Source: an uncultured Alphaproteobacteria bacterium (GTDB lineage: Bacteria > Pseudomonadota > Alphaproteobacteria > HIMB59). From it: a DNA stretch of 64,000 nucleotides. Below the pieces are notes generated by a model, which did not search any database, was not told the DNA's origin, and saw nothing but the letters and a program-made list of their open reading frames with translations. The DNA lies in NCBI GenBank assembly GCA_902518505.1, contig CABYGG010000004.1, positions 35,855 to 99,854 on the forward strand, read 5' to 3'. The position numbers and the translations under genes were made by a program. Shown piece after piece: positions 42,031-51,889 of the stretch; position 1 is the stretch's first letter, and each line of letters opens with the position of its first letter.

Positions 42031-43341
42031 GTGTTAGATTTTAATGTGAGTTTAAAAAAATATTATAATATTGCTAAGACCAAACTTTTCCCGATTAATA
42101 GAAGCCTAACCGGTAGAGGTGTAATTGATACTCTAAAAATTATAAAGAAAGAATTTCCTAGACTTAAAATTAAAAATTTAAATTCCGGTACAAAAGTTTT
42201 TGATTGGAAAATCCCACCGGAATGGAATGTAAAAGATGCCTACGTAATTGATAAGTATGGTAAAAAAATTATTGATTTCAAAAATAATAATTTACATTTA
42301 GTTGGATACTCTACCCCCATTAATAAAAATATCTCAAAAAAAGAATTATTCAAAAATATATACTTTTTAAAAAATCAACCTAATGCTATTCCATATATTA
42401 CCTCATATTATGAAAAAAGATGGGGCTTTTGTATTTCTTTTGAAGAATTTCAAATTTTTAATAAACGTTATACCTCTAAAGATAAATTTAAAGTGGTTAT
42501 TAACTCTAATTTAAATAGTAAAGGTAAATTATGTTATGGAGAAATAATATTAAAAGGCAAATCTAAAGAAGAAATACTTATCTCTACATACATTTGCCAT
42601 CCTTCAATGGCAAATAATGAATTATCCGGTCCTATAGTATCTATGAGTTTGATAAAATATTTTCAAAATAAAAATTTAAATAAAACGCTTAGATTTATTT
42701 TTATTCCAGAAACAATTGGAGCAATATCTTATTTACATAGAAATATCGAATATTTAAAAAAAAATGTGATCGGAGGATACATTCTCTCATGTATTGGAGA
42801 TGAAAGAGAACACTCTTGCATGTTTTCAAAATACCAAAACTCTCCATCTGATGAAGCTTTAATTGAAGCATACAAATCATTAAATATTAAAAATTATAGA
42901 GTTTATTCTTTCTTAAAGAGAGGCTCAGATGAAAGGCAATATAATTCACCTAATGTAGATTTAAAAATTACATCTATTTTCAGAACAAAATATCTTGAAT
43001 ATCCTGAGTACCATACCTCATTAGATAATTTTAATCTTGTGACTTTTAAAGGCTGCCTTGGAGGTTTTAGAGTTGCAAAAAAATCAATTGAAATATTATT
43101 AGAAAGAATTTACCCAAAAAGTAAAATAATTGCAGAACCACAAATGGGGAAAAGAGGATTATATCCAAATATTTCTAATAAAACTCAGAACAATTTAATA
43201 AATAGTTATATGGATTTTCTTCAATATGCAGATGGAACAAATTCTTTAGAAAAAATAGCCACTCTGATAAAGGTAGATTTAAAGACTGTAAGAAAAATTT
43301 ATAGAGTTTTACATAAAAATAGCTTATTTAATAACTCATGA
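42031..43341 (+). CDS. DUF4910-type aminopeptidase-like protein with C-terminal winged helix (GTG start)
   Basis: LFPINRSLTGRGVIDTL, PPEWNVKDAYV, ISTYICHPSMANNELSGPIVSM (M28-like metal site). Confidence 0.88.
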   Translation: MLDFNVSLKKYYNIAKTKLFPINRSLTGRGVIDTLKIIKKEFPRLKIKNLNSGTKVFDWKIPPEWNVKDAYVIDKYGKKIIDFKNNNLHLVGYSTPINKNISKKELFKNIYFLKNQPNAIPYITSYYEKRWGFCISFEEFQIFNKRYTSKDKFKVVINSNLNSKGKLCYGEIILKGKSKEEILISTYICHPSMANNELSGPIVSMSLIKYFQNKNLNKTLRFIFIPETIGAISYLHRNIEYLKKNVIGGYILSCIGDEREHSCMFSKYQNSPSDEALIEAYKSLNIKNYRVYSFLKRGSDERQYNSPNVDLKITSIFRTKYLEYPEYHTSLDNFNLVTFKGCLGGFRVAKKSIEILLERIYPKSKIIAEPQMGKRGLYPNISNKTQNNLINSYMDFLQYADGTNSLEKIATLIKVDLKTVRKIYRVLHKNSLFNNS

Positions 43342-44204
43342 AAAAAACTAAAGCTTTTCAGTTTTTTAATAAGAGCTTTTCAGTAAATGATTACTCTGAT
43401 ATGTATAAAAAATTAAGGTTAGATATTAGGTATCCAGCCAATGTCAAGAGAGAACAAATATTTATCAAACTCCTCAAAGAGCATAAACCAAAAAAAATTG
43501 TGGATGCCGGTTGTGGAGCTGGAATGCCATTAATACACATAAAAAAACAAGGTTTTAATATTATTGGCTATGACAAAGCAGAAAATATGATTTTAGAGGC
43601 AAAAAAAAATCTTGAATTATATAGACTACCCTCTGATTTAGTTTTTATCGATGATTTTGAAAATCCAAAAAAAATAAAAAATAATTCAGTTGATTGCATT
43701 CTTGGTATGGGAGCATTTTATTATGCAAAAAATGTAAAAAAAACTCTTCTTAACCAGAAAAAAAAACTAAAGAAAAATGGTAGATTAATTTTTTCATTAA
43801 GAAATAGATTATTTGATATAGTCACTTTAAATAATTACACTAAATCATTTTTAGATGAAATTTATGAAGTAAAAAAATTAAAGAAAGAATGGAAAAATCA
43901 ATATAAACATTTAACTAAGAATTTTACTGATAGAAAAATAACTAAGTTAGAAAAAAATATAGATGAGGAGGGTGTATATAACCACATTCCTCATAATCCT
44001 ATAACTATAAGTGACGAAATGTCAAAGTTAGGCTTATCTGTTGAGGGTATTTATTTTTATCATTACCACGCATTTCCCCCCGTATTTGAAACTTATGATA
44101 GTCTACATTTTAGAAAAAATTCCTGGAAAATAGAAAACCCAATAGATTGGAGAGGCTACTTCTTAGCCTCTACATTCATTGTTGATTGTAAAAAAGTTTC
44201 ATAA
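43338..44204 (+). CDS. Class I SAM-dependent methyltransferase
   Basis: KKIVDAGCGAGMPLIHIKKQGFNIIGYDKAENMI; overlaps the upstream gene by 4 nt. Confidence 0.88.
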   Translation: MKKTKAFQFFNKSFSVNDYSDMYKKLRLDIRYPANVKREQIFIKLLKEHKPKKIVDAGCGAGMPLIHIKKQGFNIIGYDKAENMILEAKKNLELYRLPSDLVFIDDFENPKKIKNNSVDCILGMGAFYYAKNVKKTLLNQKKKLKKNGRLIFSLRNRLFDIVTLNNYTKSFLDEIYEVKKLKKEWKNQYKHLTKNFTDRKITKLEKNIDEEGVYNHIPHNPITISDEMSKLGLSVEGIYFYHYHAFPPVFETYDSLHFRKNSWKIENPIDWRGYFLASTFIVDCKKVS

Positions 44205-44350
44205 GTTTTACACAATATTTTTTAAATTAATTTTTTTATGAATTTTAATAAATATTAATAATCTTTATCAACAATATTCCGATTATTTAAAAATACAAAT
44301 TTTTGATAATTGATTTAAGAATTTCATTGGAATTTTTTTGCCGTCAAGTA

Positions 44351-45394
44351 TTATAATTTTTTGTAGATATACTCTCTATATCTACCACTACCTCCAGTAA
44401 ATGGTGTTAAATACTTGCTTAATAAACTGTATTTTTTCTTATCTATCGGAAAATTATCTGCCACTACCTCAACATGTCTTTCTGATTTTGGAAAGAGAAG
44501 GTAATTTGAATTCTCATGATAAAAAAACTTTGTTTTACCTAAATTGATGAGGTTAAAATATTCTAAAATTGTATTTTGATCCATTTCACAAAGCGAGCGA
44601 CTATTAAAAATTAAATCGCTTTTTGGTATCATCTTCCATATGCTTTTTACTTCATCTGCCAAAATAAGGTTAACCATTTTTTCCTTTATCTTACTTTTTT
44701 TCTCAGTAATTAAGTTCACAGGTATTCCGTTTTTCACTAGATAAAAATAAGTTACTATGAGTGCTGGAAATAAATCCATGTTCACTACTGTACAGTTTCC
44801 TTCGAAACGCTTCCAATTTTGAAGACATAGCCCACCATAACCACCACCTATCTCAATTATGAAAGGAGCAATTGCATTTTCTAATAATTTACAAATTTTA
44901 AAACTGTAATAATAATGACGTGGAGTATCCGGTAAAATAAAATGTCCATCTATTTTTAAACCATAAGGATTTCCGAAATCAGATGTTAAATCTAAAATAT
45001 TATTGATATCAGAAAACTCAAAACAACTGTCAACGTTGCACAATATATCTGATTTAACTGAGTCTGGTGAAGATACAGCATCTAAAAAGGAAGGGCTCAA
45101 ATAACCATAAGTCGCTTCATTTCTGAACATATTTGTTAAAAATTTAGAAATAACATCTATTTTTCCTTTATATAATGCATCTATAAAGTTATTTTGTTTC
45201 TGCTTTTGTAACCATTCCCACTCCCCTGTTCCATCATTATCCTTAGGAATTTTTTCAGAAAAAACACCCATAATTTCCTCAACAATATGCTCATTTACTT
45301 TACTATCTAGACTTGTATTTTTAAAATCAAAGACGCAATCGTTAATGCTAGGATGAGCTTTTATTTCTATTGATGCAAAAGATTTTCTTTCCAT
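44351..45394 (-). CDS. Putative sugar O-methyltransferase
   Basis: LPDTPRHYYYSFKICKLLENAIAPFIIEIGGGYGGLCLQNWKR; FNSRSLCEMD. Confidence 0.75.
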   Translation of the reverse strand: MERKSFASIEIKAHPSINDCVFDFKNTSLDSKVNEHIVEEIMGVFSEKIPKDNDGTGEWEWLQKQKQNNFIDALYKGKIDVISKFLTNMFRNEATYGYLSPSFLDAVSSPDSVKSDILCNVDSCFEFSDINNILDLTSDFGNPYGLKIDGHFILPDTPRHYYYSFKICKLLENAIAPFIIEIGGGYGGLCLQNWKRFEGNCTVVNMDLFPALIVTYFYLVKNGIPVNLITEKKSKIKEKMVNLILADEVKSIWKMIPKSDLIFNSRSLCEMDQNTILEYFNLINLGKTKFFYHENSNYLLFPKSERHVEVVADNFPIDKKKYSLLSKYLTPFTGGSGRYREYIYKKL

Positions 45395-45617
45395 TTTTTC
45401 AAATACCTTTAATTGTTAATTATTAACAGAAAATAACATTTTTTTGTAATAATTCATTGTGTAACTCACTTAGAGCTTAAAAAATAAATTATCAAATATG
45501 CTATATTATTCTTAACAGTTGTTCTTTTAAATAACCTTTTTCGTAAATAAACAAGATTTGTAGTATATTTCGAAGACGTTTTTAAAAAAATTATTCATAT
45601 CATTAGAAAATATTAAA

Positions 45618-45848
45618 AAGGTGGGGCGTTCTGTTGCCCGGCCGCCCCAAAGCCGCGCTTACCTAATTAGATTAAGCAGCGAGTGCTAATTCATTATCGT
45701 TAGCAATTATTTTAAGTTTCTATGTCGAAGAAACGCTTACAACGAGCAAAAACTATATCCTTCAGAGCACGTCAAACCTATATCACCCCCATAAAAATTT
45801 TATGGTGGAGGTGTCGGGTACCGCCCCCGAGTCCGATACACCTATTAC
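45618..45848 (-). ncRNA. ssrA: tmRNA, circularly permuted two-piece alphaproteobacterial type; ends approximate
   Basis: Minus strand: acceptor piece ...CGGGGGCGGTACCCGACACCTCCACCA, short intervening loop, then GGGGGTGATATAGGTTTGACG... 5' piece. Tag reading frame GCTAACGATAATGAATTAGCACTCGCTGCTTAA = ANDNELALAA* at 45672-45704. Terminal GGGGCG...CGCCCC hairpin followed by CTTTTT. Confidence 0.95.
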
Positions 45849-45921
45849 ATATAGCGTTTATTGCTATAGTTGATAAACAACGTAGATAATATAGTCTAAT
45901 AAATGAATCCTTTAAACACCT

Positions 45922-46848
45922 ATGAAGAAAAAAATCATTAAAGTACCAAAATTTAAAGATTTTAAAACTACAAGGGCCACATCATCTTCTTTAGAAAAAA
46001 TACTTTATAAACAAATCCCAATTTTAGACCATGGTTTTATAAGGGTTATTGATTATATGGGAACAGATCAGTCTATAGTCCAAGCAGCCAGAGTTTCTTA
46101 TGGAGAGGGAACAAAAAAATTACGTGAAGACCGAGGTCTTATTAGATATCTTTTAAGTCACTGGCATACAACTCCCTTTGAGATGTGTGAAATTAAGTTT
46201 CATATTAAACTCCCTATTTTTGTTGCTAGACAATGGATTAGACACAGAACTGCAAATGTAAATGAATACTCTGCGAGATATTCAGTATTAGACAAAGAGT
46301 TTTACGTTCCAGAGATGGATCAACTTGGATCTCAATCCACTACAAACAAGCAGGGGAGATCAAATACTTTAGATAAAAATTTTGCAAAACAAGCCCAAGA
46401 TTTAATTCAAAAGAATTCCGAACAACTCTATGATGACTACCAAAATTTATTGAATGGTAAGCTTTTGAATAATGATGAATACGTAGAAGGGGAGGGATTA
46501 GCCAGAGAACTAGCTCGAACAACTCTTCCATTAAATTATTACACACAGTGGTATTGGAAAGTAGACCTTCATAATCTTATGCATTTTTTAAGATTACGAG
46601 CAGATAGTCATGCTCAGTATGAAATACAAATTTATGCTGAAAAAATGGTTGAAATTTTAAAAAAGTGGGTACCTTTAACATACGAAGCTTTTGAAGATTA
46701 CCGTTCGAACTCATTCCAACTCTCTAAAGAGGCTATGAAAATTGTTAAAGATAAATTAGCGAATAAAAAAATTAAGAAGTCTAATTATAAACTATCACCT
46801 AGAGAGCTTAGAGAATTAGAAATAAATTTTAATATTAAATTATCTTAA
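45922..46848 (+). CDS. thyX: FAD-dependent thymidylate synthase
   Basis: ARQWIRHRTANVNEYSARYS; LRLRADSHAQYEIQIYA. Confidence 0.97.
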   Translation: MKKKIIKVPKFKDFKTTRATSSSLEKILYKQIPILDHGFIRVIDYMGTDQSIVQAARVSYGEGTKKLREDRGLIRYLLSHWHTTPFEMCEIKFHIKLPIFVARQWIRHRTANVNEYSARYSVLDKEFYVPEMDQLGSQSTTNKQGRSNTLDKNFAKQAQDLIQKNSEQLYDDYQNLLNGKLLNNDEYVEGEGLARELARTTLPLNYYTQWYWKVDLHNLMHFLRLRADSHAQYEIQIYAEKMVEILKKWVPLTYEAFEDYRSNSFQLSKEAMKIVKDKLANKKIKKSNYKLSPRELRELEINFNIKLS

Positions 46849-47591
46849 CTTTGAAATTTTTTTGTAATTGCGTTTGTTATATTTTCAAATTTTAGAGAAT
46901 AATCATCTTTATAATCAAAACAATAAGGCTTTCCGTCATCACAACTTTTAGGGATATTTAAATTAAAAGGAAGTTCTTCAATTAAATTTATATTTTCTTT
47001 GAGTAGTAGAGACTTAGTCTTAGACTCACCAAAAATATATTTTTTTTCATTTTGTTCTTCTAAATAAGACATATTCTCAACTACACCAAGTATTGGAACA
47101 TTAACTTTGATAAACATATTAATACCTCTGATGACATCTTTTAAAGATAGAAGCTGTGGAGTTGTAATAATAAGAGTTCCATCTAGTTTGAGTTTTTGAG
47201 ACATTGATATTTGTACATCTCCAGTACCAGGAGGAAAATCAACAATTAAATAGTCTAAATCACCCCAAATTGTCTTGTTAATAAGCCCATCAAGTCCTTT
47301 TGCTAACATTGGTCCTCGCCAAACAATTGCTTGTTCTTCATTGACAAGAAAACCTATCGACATTGCCTTAATACCAAATACTTCAAATGGTAAAAACTTC
47401 CCATCTTCAACTTTAGGTTCCTTATCTCCGATGCCGAGTAATGTTGGGACACTAGGTCCATAAATGTCTGCGTCTAAAAGGCCAACTTTGTATCCTTGGT
47501 TTGCTAAAGTTATAGCGATATTGCAAGCAACGGTTGATTTACCAACACCACCTTTACAGCTTGATATTCCAAAACAAGTCTTGATATTCAT
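46845..47591 (-). CDS. Mrp/NBP35-type P-loop ATPase (Fe-S carrier)
   Basis: SCKGGVGKSTVACNIA, LLDADIYGPSVP, VDFPPGTGDVQ. Confidence 0.95.
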   Translation of the reverse strand: MNIKTCFGISSCKGGVGKSTVACNIAITLANQGYKVGLLDADIYGPSVPTLLGIGDKEPKVEDGKFLPFEVFGIKAMSIGFLVNEEQAIVWRGPMLAKGLDGLINKTIWGDLDYLIVDFPPGTGDVQISMSQKLKLDGTLIITTPQLLSLKDVIRGINMFIKVNVPILGVVENMSYLEEQNEKKYIFGESKTKSLLLKENINLIEELPFNLNIPKSCDDGKPYCFDYKDDYSLKFENITNAITKKFQS

Positions 47592-47617
47592 ATATTAAAC
47601 ACTACATATAATGTATC

Positions 47618-48715
47618 GTGAACAAAAACAAATTTAAAATTTTTGCACTTGATGGCCCATGGGGACCTTCATCAGGGAATAATAATAGAGGCTCCGGCGG
47701 TTTCTCAGGCGGTAACAATGACTCAATTGATGACCTTCTTAAAGATTTAAAGAATAAATACAAAATTAAAATGCCTTTTAAAGGTGGTTTTAGGGGTGTT
47801 TCATTTTTAATATTAATAGCTTTTGTAATCTGGCTTGCGACAGGTTTTTATAGAGTTGAGCCTGATGAACAAGGGGTTGAACTACTTTTTGGTAAATGGA
47901 ATGAAAGTACAACAGATCCAGGGCTACATTATTTTTTCCCAACACCTATAGGAAAAGTTTTAACTCCAAAAGTTGAGGCAATCAGGAAAATTAATGTTGG
48001 TTTTAGATCCAATGGTAATTCTACTAGAGATGTACTAGAAGAAAGTATGATGTTAACATCCGACCAAAATATATCTGATTTAGATTATACAGTCCTTTAT
48101 AGAATTAAAGATGCAGGGCAATTCTTATTTAATTTAAGGGATCCAGAAGAAACTGTAAAAGTTATATCTGAAAGTGTGCTAAGAGAGGTTGTTGGTCAAA
48201 CTAACTTAGAGGGACTATTAACCGTTTCTAGACAATCCGTTGAGAGAGACTCAAGATCTTTACTACAAGAGCTCTTGGATGAATATGAAGTTGGAATACT
48301 AATTCAATCTATACAATTACAAGACGTTAACCCCCCAAGAGAGGTTATAGATGCATTTGATGATGTTCAAAAAGCAAGACAGGATAAAGAGAGAACAGTC
48401 AACCAAGCAGAGGCTTACAGTAACAGAATTGTGCCTGAGGCAAGAGGTGAGGCTGAAAAAATACTTCAAGAGGCAGAGGGTTATAAAAATAAATTAATTA
48501 AACAAGCTGAAGGTGAAGCAAGTAGATTCCTCCAAGTGTTAGACACATATGAGCAATCTAAAGAGACAACCAAAAAAAGAATTTATTTAGAAACATTAAG
48601 AGACGTCCTCTCAGGATCTAGTAAAATAATGATTGATCAGAATTCTGGCAACGGAGTTGTTCCGTATTTGCCTTTAAACGAGTTAAACAAGAGTAAGCAG
48701 ACAGGTAACAACTAA
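47618..48715 (+). CDS. hflK: FtsH protease activity modulator HflK
   Basis: N-terminal DGPWGPSSGNN; FYRVEPDEQGVELLFGKW; SPFH domain; paired with hflC. Confidence 0.95.
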   Translation: MNKNKFKIFALDGPWGPSSGNNNRGSGGFSGGNNDSIDDLLKDLKNKYKIKMPFKGGFRGVSFLILIAFVIWLATGFYRVEPDEQGVELLFGKWNESTTDPGLHYFFPTPIGKVLTPKVEAIRKINVGFRSNGNSTRDVLEESMMLTSDQNISDLDYTVLYRIKDAGQFLFNLRDPEETVKVISESVLREVVGQTNLEGLLTVSRQSVERDSRSLLQELLDEYEVGILIQSIQLQDVNPPREVIDAFDDVQKARQDKERTVNQAEAYSNRIVPEARGEAEKILQEAEGYKNKLIKQAEGEASRFLQVLDTYEQSKETTKKRIYLETLRDVLSGSSKIMIDQNSGNGVVPYLPLNELNKSKQTGNN

Positions 48716-49584
48716 TGAAAATGAGAAACTATTTTATTGTTGGATTATCTTTCTTTTTTATCTTGTTTGCGTCAGGCTTTTTCTTTGTTGTTGATCAAAC
48801 AAAACAAGTAATTGTTTTACAATTTGGTGAACCGCGTGCTGTGCATCAATCACCTGGTTTGAAATTTAAACTACCATTTATCCAAAACGTTGTTTACTAC
48901 GATAGTAGGGTTTTAAACTTAGATCCTGCTCAAGAAGAGGTAATACTAAGAGACCAAAAGCGTATTGTGGTCGATTCAATAGTTAGATATATGATTAAAG
49001 ATCCTCTAAAGTTTTTTCAAACAACTAGAACAGAGTTAGCCCTTAATGATCGTTTGGGTAGAATAGTTAACTCATCTGTAAGGGGTGTAATTGCACAGTA
49101 TCAATTAAATGATTTGCTATCAGATGATCGTGATAAAATTATGTCTGAGATTTTTGATAATGTTCGTGAAGATCAAGATACCTTTGGTATTGAGATTGTT
49201 GACCTGAGGTTAAAAAGAACAGAACTTACACCAGAAGTTCAATCTAACGTGTTTGACAGGATGAGAACTGAAAGAGAAAGAGAAGCAAATTTATTAAGAG
49301 CGGAAGGTCAAGAGATCTCACAAAAAATTAAGGCTACCGCAGATAGAGAGAAAATTGAAATTATAGCTGAAGCAGAAAAGCAATCTAATATCTTAAAAGG
49401 TGAAGGTGAAGCAGCAAGAAACCAAATTTTAAATGAGGCCTTTGCAAAAGACCCTGAGTTTTTTGAATTTATTAGATCAATGGAAGCTTATGCAGATACT
49501 TTTAAAGACGGAACAACTACCATGGTTATATCTCCTGATAGTGATTTCTTTGAATATTTTGAAAACTCTGAGGGCTCCAACTAA
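48715..49584 (+). CDS. hflC: Protease modulator HflC
   Basis: VDQTKQVIVLQFGEPRAVHQSPGLKFKLPFIQNVVYYDSRVL. Confidence 0.95.
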   Translation: MKMRNYFIVGLSFFFILFASGFFFVVDQTKQVIVLQFGEPRAVHQSPGLKFKLPFIQNVVYYDSRVLNLDPAQEEVILRDQKRIVVDSIVRYMIKDPLKFFQTTRTELALNDRLGRIVNSSVRGVIAQYQLNDLLSDDRDKIMSEIFDNVREDQDTFGIEIVDLRLKRTELTPEVQSNVFDRMRTEREREANLLRAEGQEISQKIKATADREKIEIIAEAEKQSNILKGEGEAARNQILNEAFAKDPEFFEFIRSMEAYADTFKDGTTTMVISPDSDFFEYFENSEGSN

Positions 49585-49599
49585 ATATAATTTTTTATA

Positions 49600-50988
49600 A
49601 TGAAAAGACTTTTTGTTTTATTTCTTTTCAGTATTTTTTTTACTATCCAGAGTGCATCAGCACAATTTGAGAGAGGATATGCAGATTTAGTTGATTTACT
49701 TCTTCCTTCAGTTGTAAGTATTGCCACTAGTCAAACTGTAGAAAGACAAACGAGGCAGTTACCTGAATTGCCAGAAGGCCATCCTTTCAATGATATGTTT
49801 GATGATTTTTTTGGTAATCAAATGCCAAAACGTGAAAATCTAACTGGTCTTGGGTCAGGCTTCATAATTAGTGATGAAGGTTATGTGGTAACAAATAATC
49901 ACGTAATAAGCGGAGCAGATCAAATTACTGTAATTTTCAATAATGGAATCGATGAAGTTCCTGCAGAACTTGTTGGAACTGACCCTAAAACTGACATAGC
50001 TGTTTTAAAAATTGACCCTTCATCTGTTGATATACAAAGTGTTAATTGGGGAGACTCGGATTTGTCAAGAGTTGGAGATATTGTACTAGCAATTGGTAAC
50101 CCTCTGGGTTTAGGTGGAACTGTAACTTCAGGAATAATATCATCTATAAATAGAGATATAGGCGGCGGCCCTTACGTTGACTTTATACAAACTGATGCAC
50201 CAATCAATAGAGGCAATTCCGGTGGACCCTTATTTAATTTAGATGGAGAGGTAATTGGAATTAATTCAATGATTATCTCTCAAACAGGAGGTAGTGTTGG
50301 CTTAGGTTTTTCTATTCCCTCTCAAACAGCAAAATTAATTGTTGATCAAATAATCTCATTTGGTCAGGCTAAAAGAGGAAGACTTGGTGTTCAAATTCAA
50401 GATTTAACTGAAGAATTTTCTGAGAGTTTAGGCTATGACTCAACAGAGGGAGCGTTTGTTGCTTCTGTCGAACCAAATAGCCCTGCTGCGTTATCAAACA
50501 TTCAAGCTGGCGATATAATAATTGAGTTTAATAATCAAAAAATCACATCATTTAAAGATTTGCCTAAAGTTGTTGCAGAAACTCCAATAGATAGTGAAGT
50601 AATTGTTAAAGTTTGGAGAAACGGAGAAATTATAGATATACAGGTAAAGGTAGGTGAATTAGAAGAAGGTCGCAAACTCGCTAAAAATGATGGAGTTTAT
50701 ATAGAAGAGTTAGATATTACTGTTCTTGATTTGACAATAGATGCTATAAATTCTTTAGGGTTAGACTCAAAAACTAAAGGTATTTTGGTCACAGAAGTAG
50801 GAGATAATAACGAAAATCTTTTAAAGAATGATGTTATTATCCAAGTATCCAGTGAAAAAATTGCAGATATTAGATCTTTCAAGAATATTATATCTAATAG
50901 TATTAATTTGAGTCGAGATAAATTGTTATTAAGAGTTATTAGAGATGGTAATGAATTTTGGTTAATAAACCCATTCGTTATTGAATAA
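49600..50988 (+). CDS. Do/DegP-like periplasmic serine protease with PDZ domains
   Basis: VVTNNHVI, TDIAVLKID, QTDAPINRGNSGGPLFN; signal peptide. Confidence 0.96.
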   Translation: MKRLFVLFLFSIFFTIQSASAQFERGYADLVDLLLPSVVSIATSQTVERQTRQLPELPEGHPFNDMFDDFFGNQMPKRENLTGLGSGFIISDEGYVVTNNHVISGADQITVIFNNGIDEVPAELVGTDPKTDIAVLKIDPSSVDIQSVNWGDSDLSRVGDIVLAIGNPLGLGGTVTSGIISSINRDIGGGPYVDFIQTDAPINRGNSGGPLFNLDGEVIGINSMIISQTGGSVGLGFSIPSQTAKLIVDQIISFGQAKRGRLGVQIQDLTEEFSESLGYDSTEGAFVASVEPNSPAALSNIQAGDIIIEFNNQKITSFKDLPKVVAETPIDSEVIVKVWRNGEIIDIQVKVGELEEGRKLAKNDGVYIEELDITVLDLTIDAINSLGLDSKTKGILVTEVGDNNENLLKNDVIIQVSSEKIADIRSFKNIISNSINLSRDKLLLRVIRDGNEFWLINPFVIE

Positions 50989-51889
50989 ATTTCTTTTTGT
51001 TGTAGGTCCTACTTGTTCAGGTAAAAATGATTACACATATGAGTTATCAAAATTAATAGACTTAGAAGTTATTAATGCCGATAGTATACAAGTATATAAA
51101 CAACTAAAGATTTTATCAAATAGACCCACAGAACGAGAATTAAAGATAGTACCTCATCATCTCTATGGGCATGTAAATAATAAAGAATATTCAGTCAATC
51201 ATTGGATAGATGAAGTTAAACAAGTAATCAAAAATATTCAAAGTAGAAATAAAATACCTGTGTTTGTTGGTGGTACTGGATTTTATATTCAATCACTAAT
51301 AGAGGGATTATCAATGATGCCTTCAATTAGTCATAAATTTAAAAAACATGCTGAGGATTTATTTTTAGAAAAAGGCCCTGATCATTGTCTTAATATTTTA
51401 GAAAAATATTATAAAGAAAAAATTTTCCCAAAAGATAAACAAAGATTGTTAAGCCGTTTAGCTTTTTGCTTAGAGTATGATGATACAATGGAAAATAATT
51501 ATGGTAGTAAAGTACCAATCACTCCTAATTCACTTGTCATTCAAGTTACAAAACCCAAGAAAGATCTTTACGAAAAAGCAGAATTAAGATTTCATCAAAT
51601 GATAAAGAAGGGAGCTTTAGAAGAGGTTAAATCACTTTATGAAAATAAAAAAATATCAAAAACTCTCTATAAAGCTCATGGTTTACCAGAATTGCTATCT
51701 TGTGTTAGAAATAAATTAAGTTTAGATGAGGCTATCTATTTAGGAATTAAAAATACTAAGAGGTACATTAAAAGACAGTTTACATGGTGGAATAACCAAA
51801 AATTCAGCCAACTTAATTTGAGAATAAACCATAAAAAAAGCTTCCCTAAAGATTCAATTGAAAATATAAGTATATACCTAAATGAATAA
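50981..51889 (+). CDS. miaA: tRNA dimethylallyltransferase
   Basis: VVGPTCSGKNDYTYEL, NADSIQVYKQLKILSNRPT, PVFVGGTGFYIQSL, IKRQFTWW. Confidence 0.95.
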   Translation: MNKFLFVVGPTCSGKNDYTYELSKLIDLEVINADSIQVYKQLKILSNRPTERELKIVPHHLYGHVNNKEYSVNHWIDEVKQVIKNIQSRNKIPVFVGGTGFYIQSLIEGLSMMPSISHKFKKHAEDLFLEKGPDHCLNILEKYYKEKIFPKDKQRLLSRLAFCLEYDDTMENNYGSKVPITPNSLVIQVTKPKKDLYEKAELRFHQMIKKGALEEVKSLYENKKISKTLYKAHGLPELLSCVRNKLSLDEAIYLGIKNTKRYIKRQFTWWNNQKFSQLNLRINHKKSFPKDSIENISIYLNE

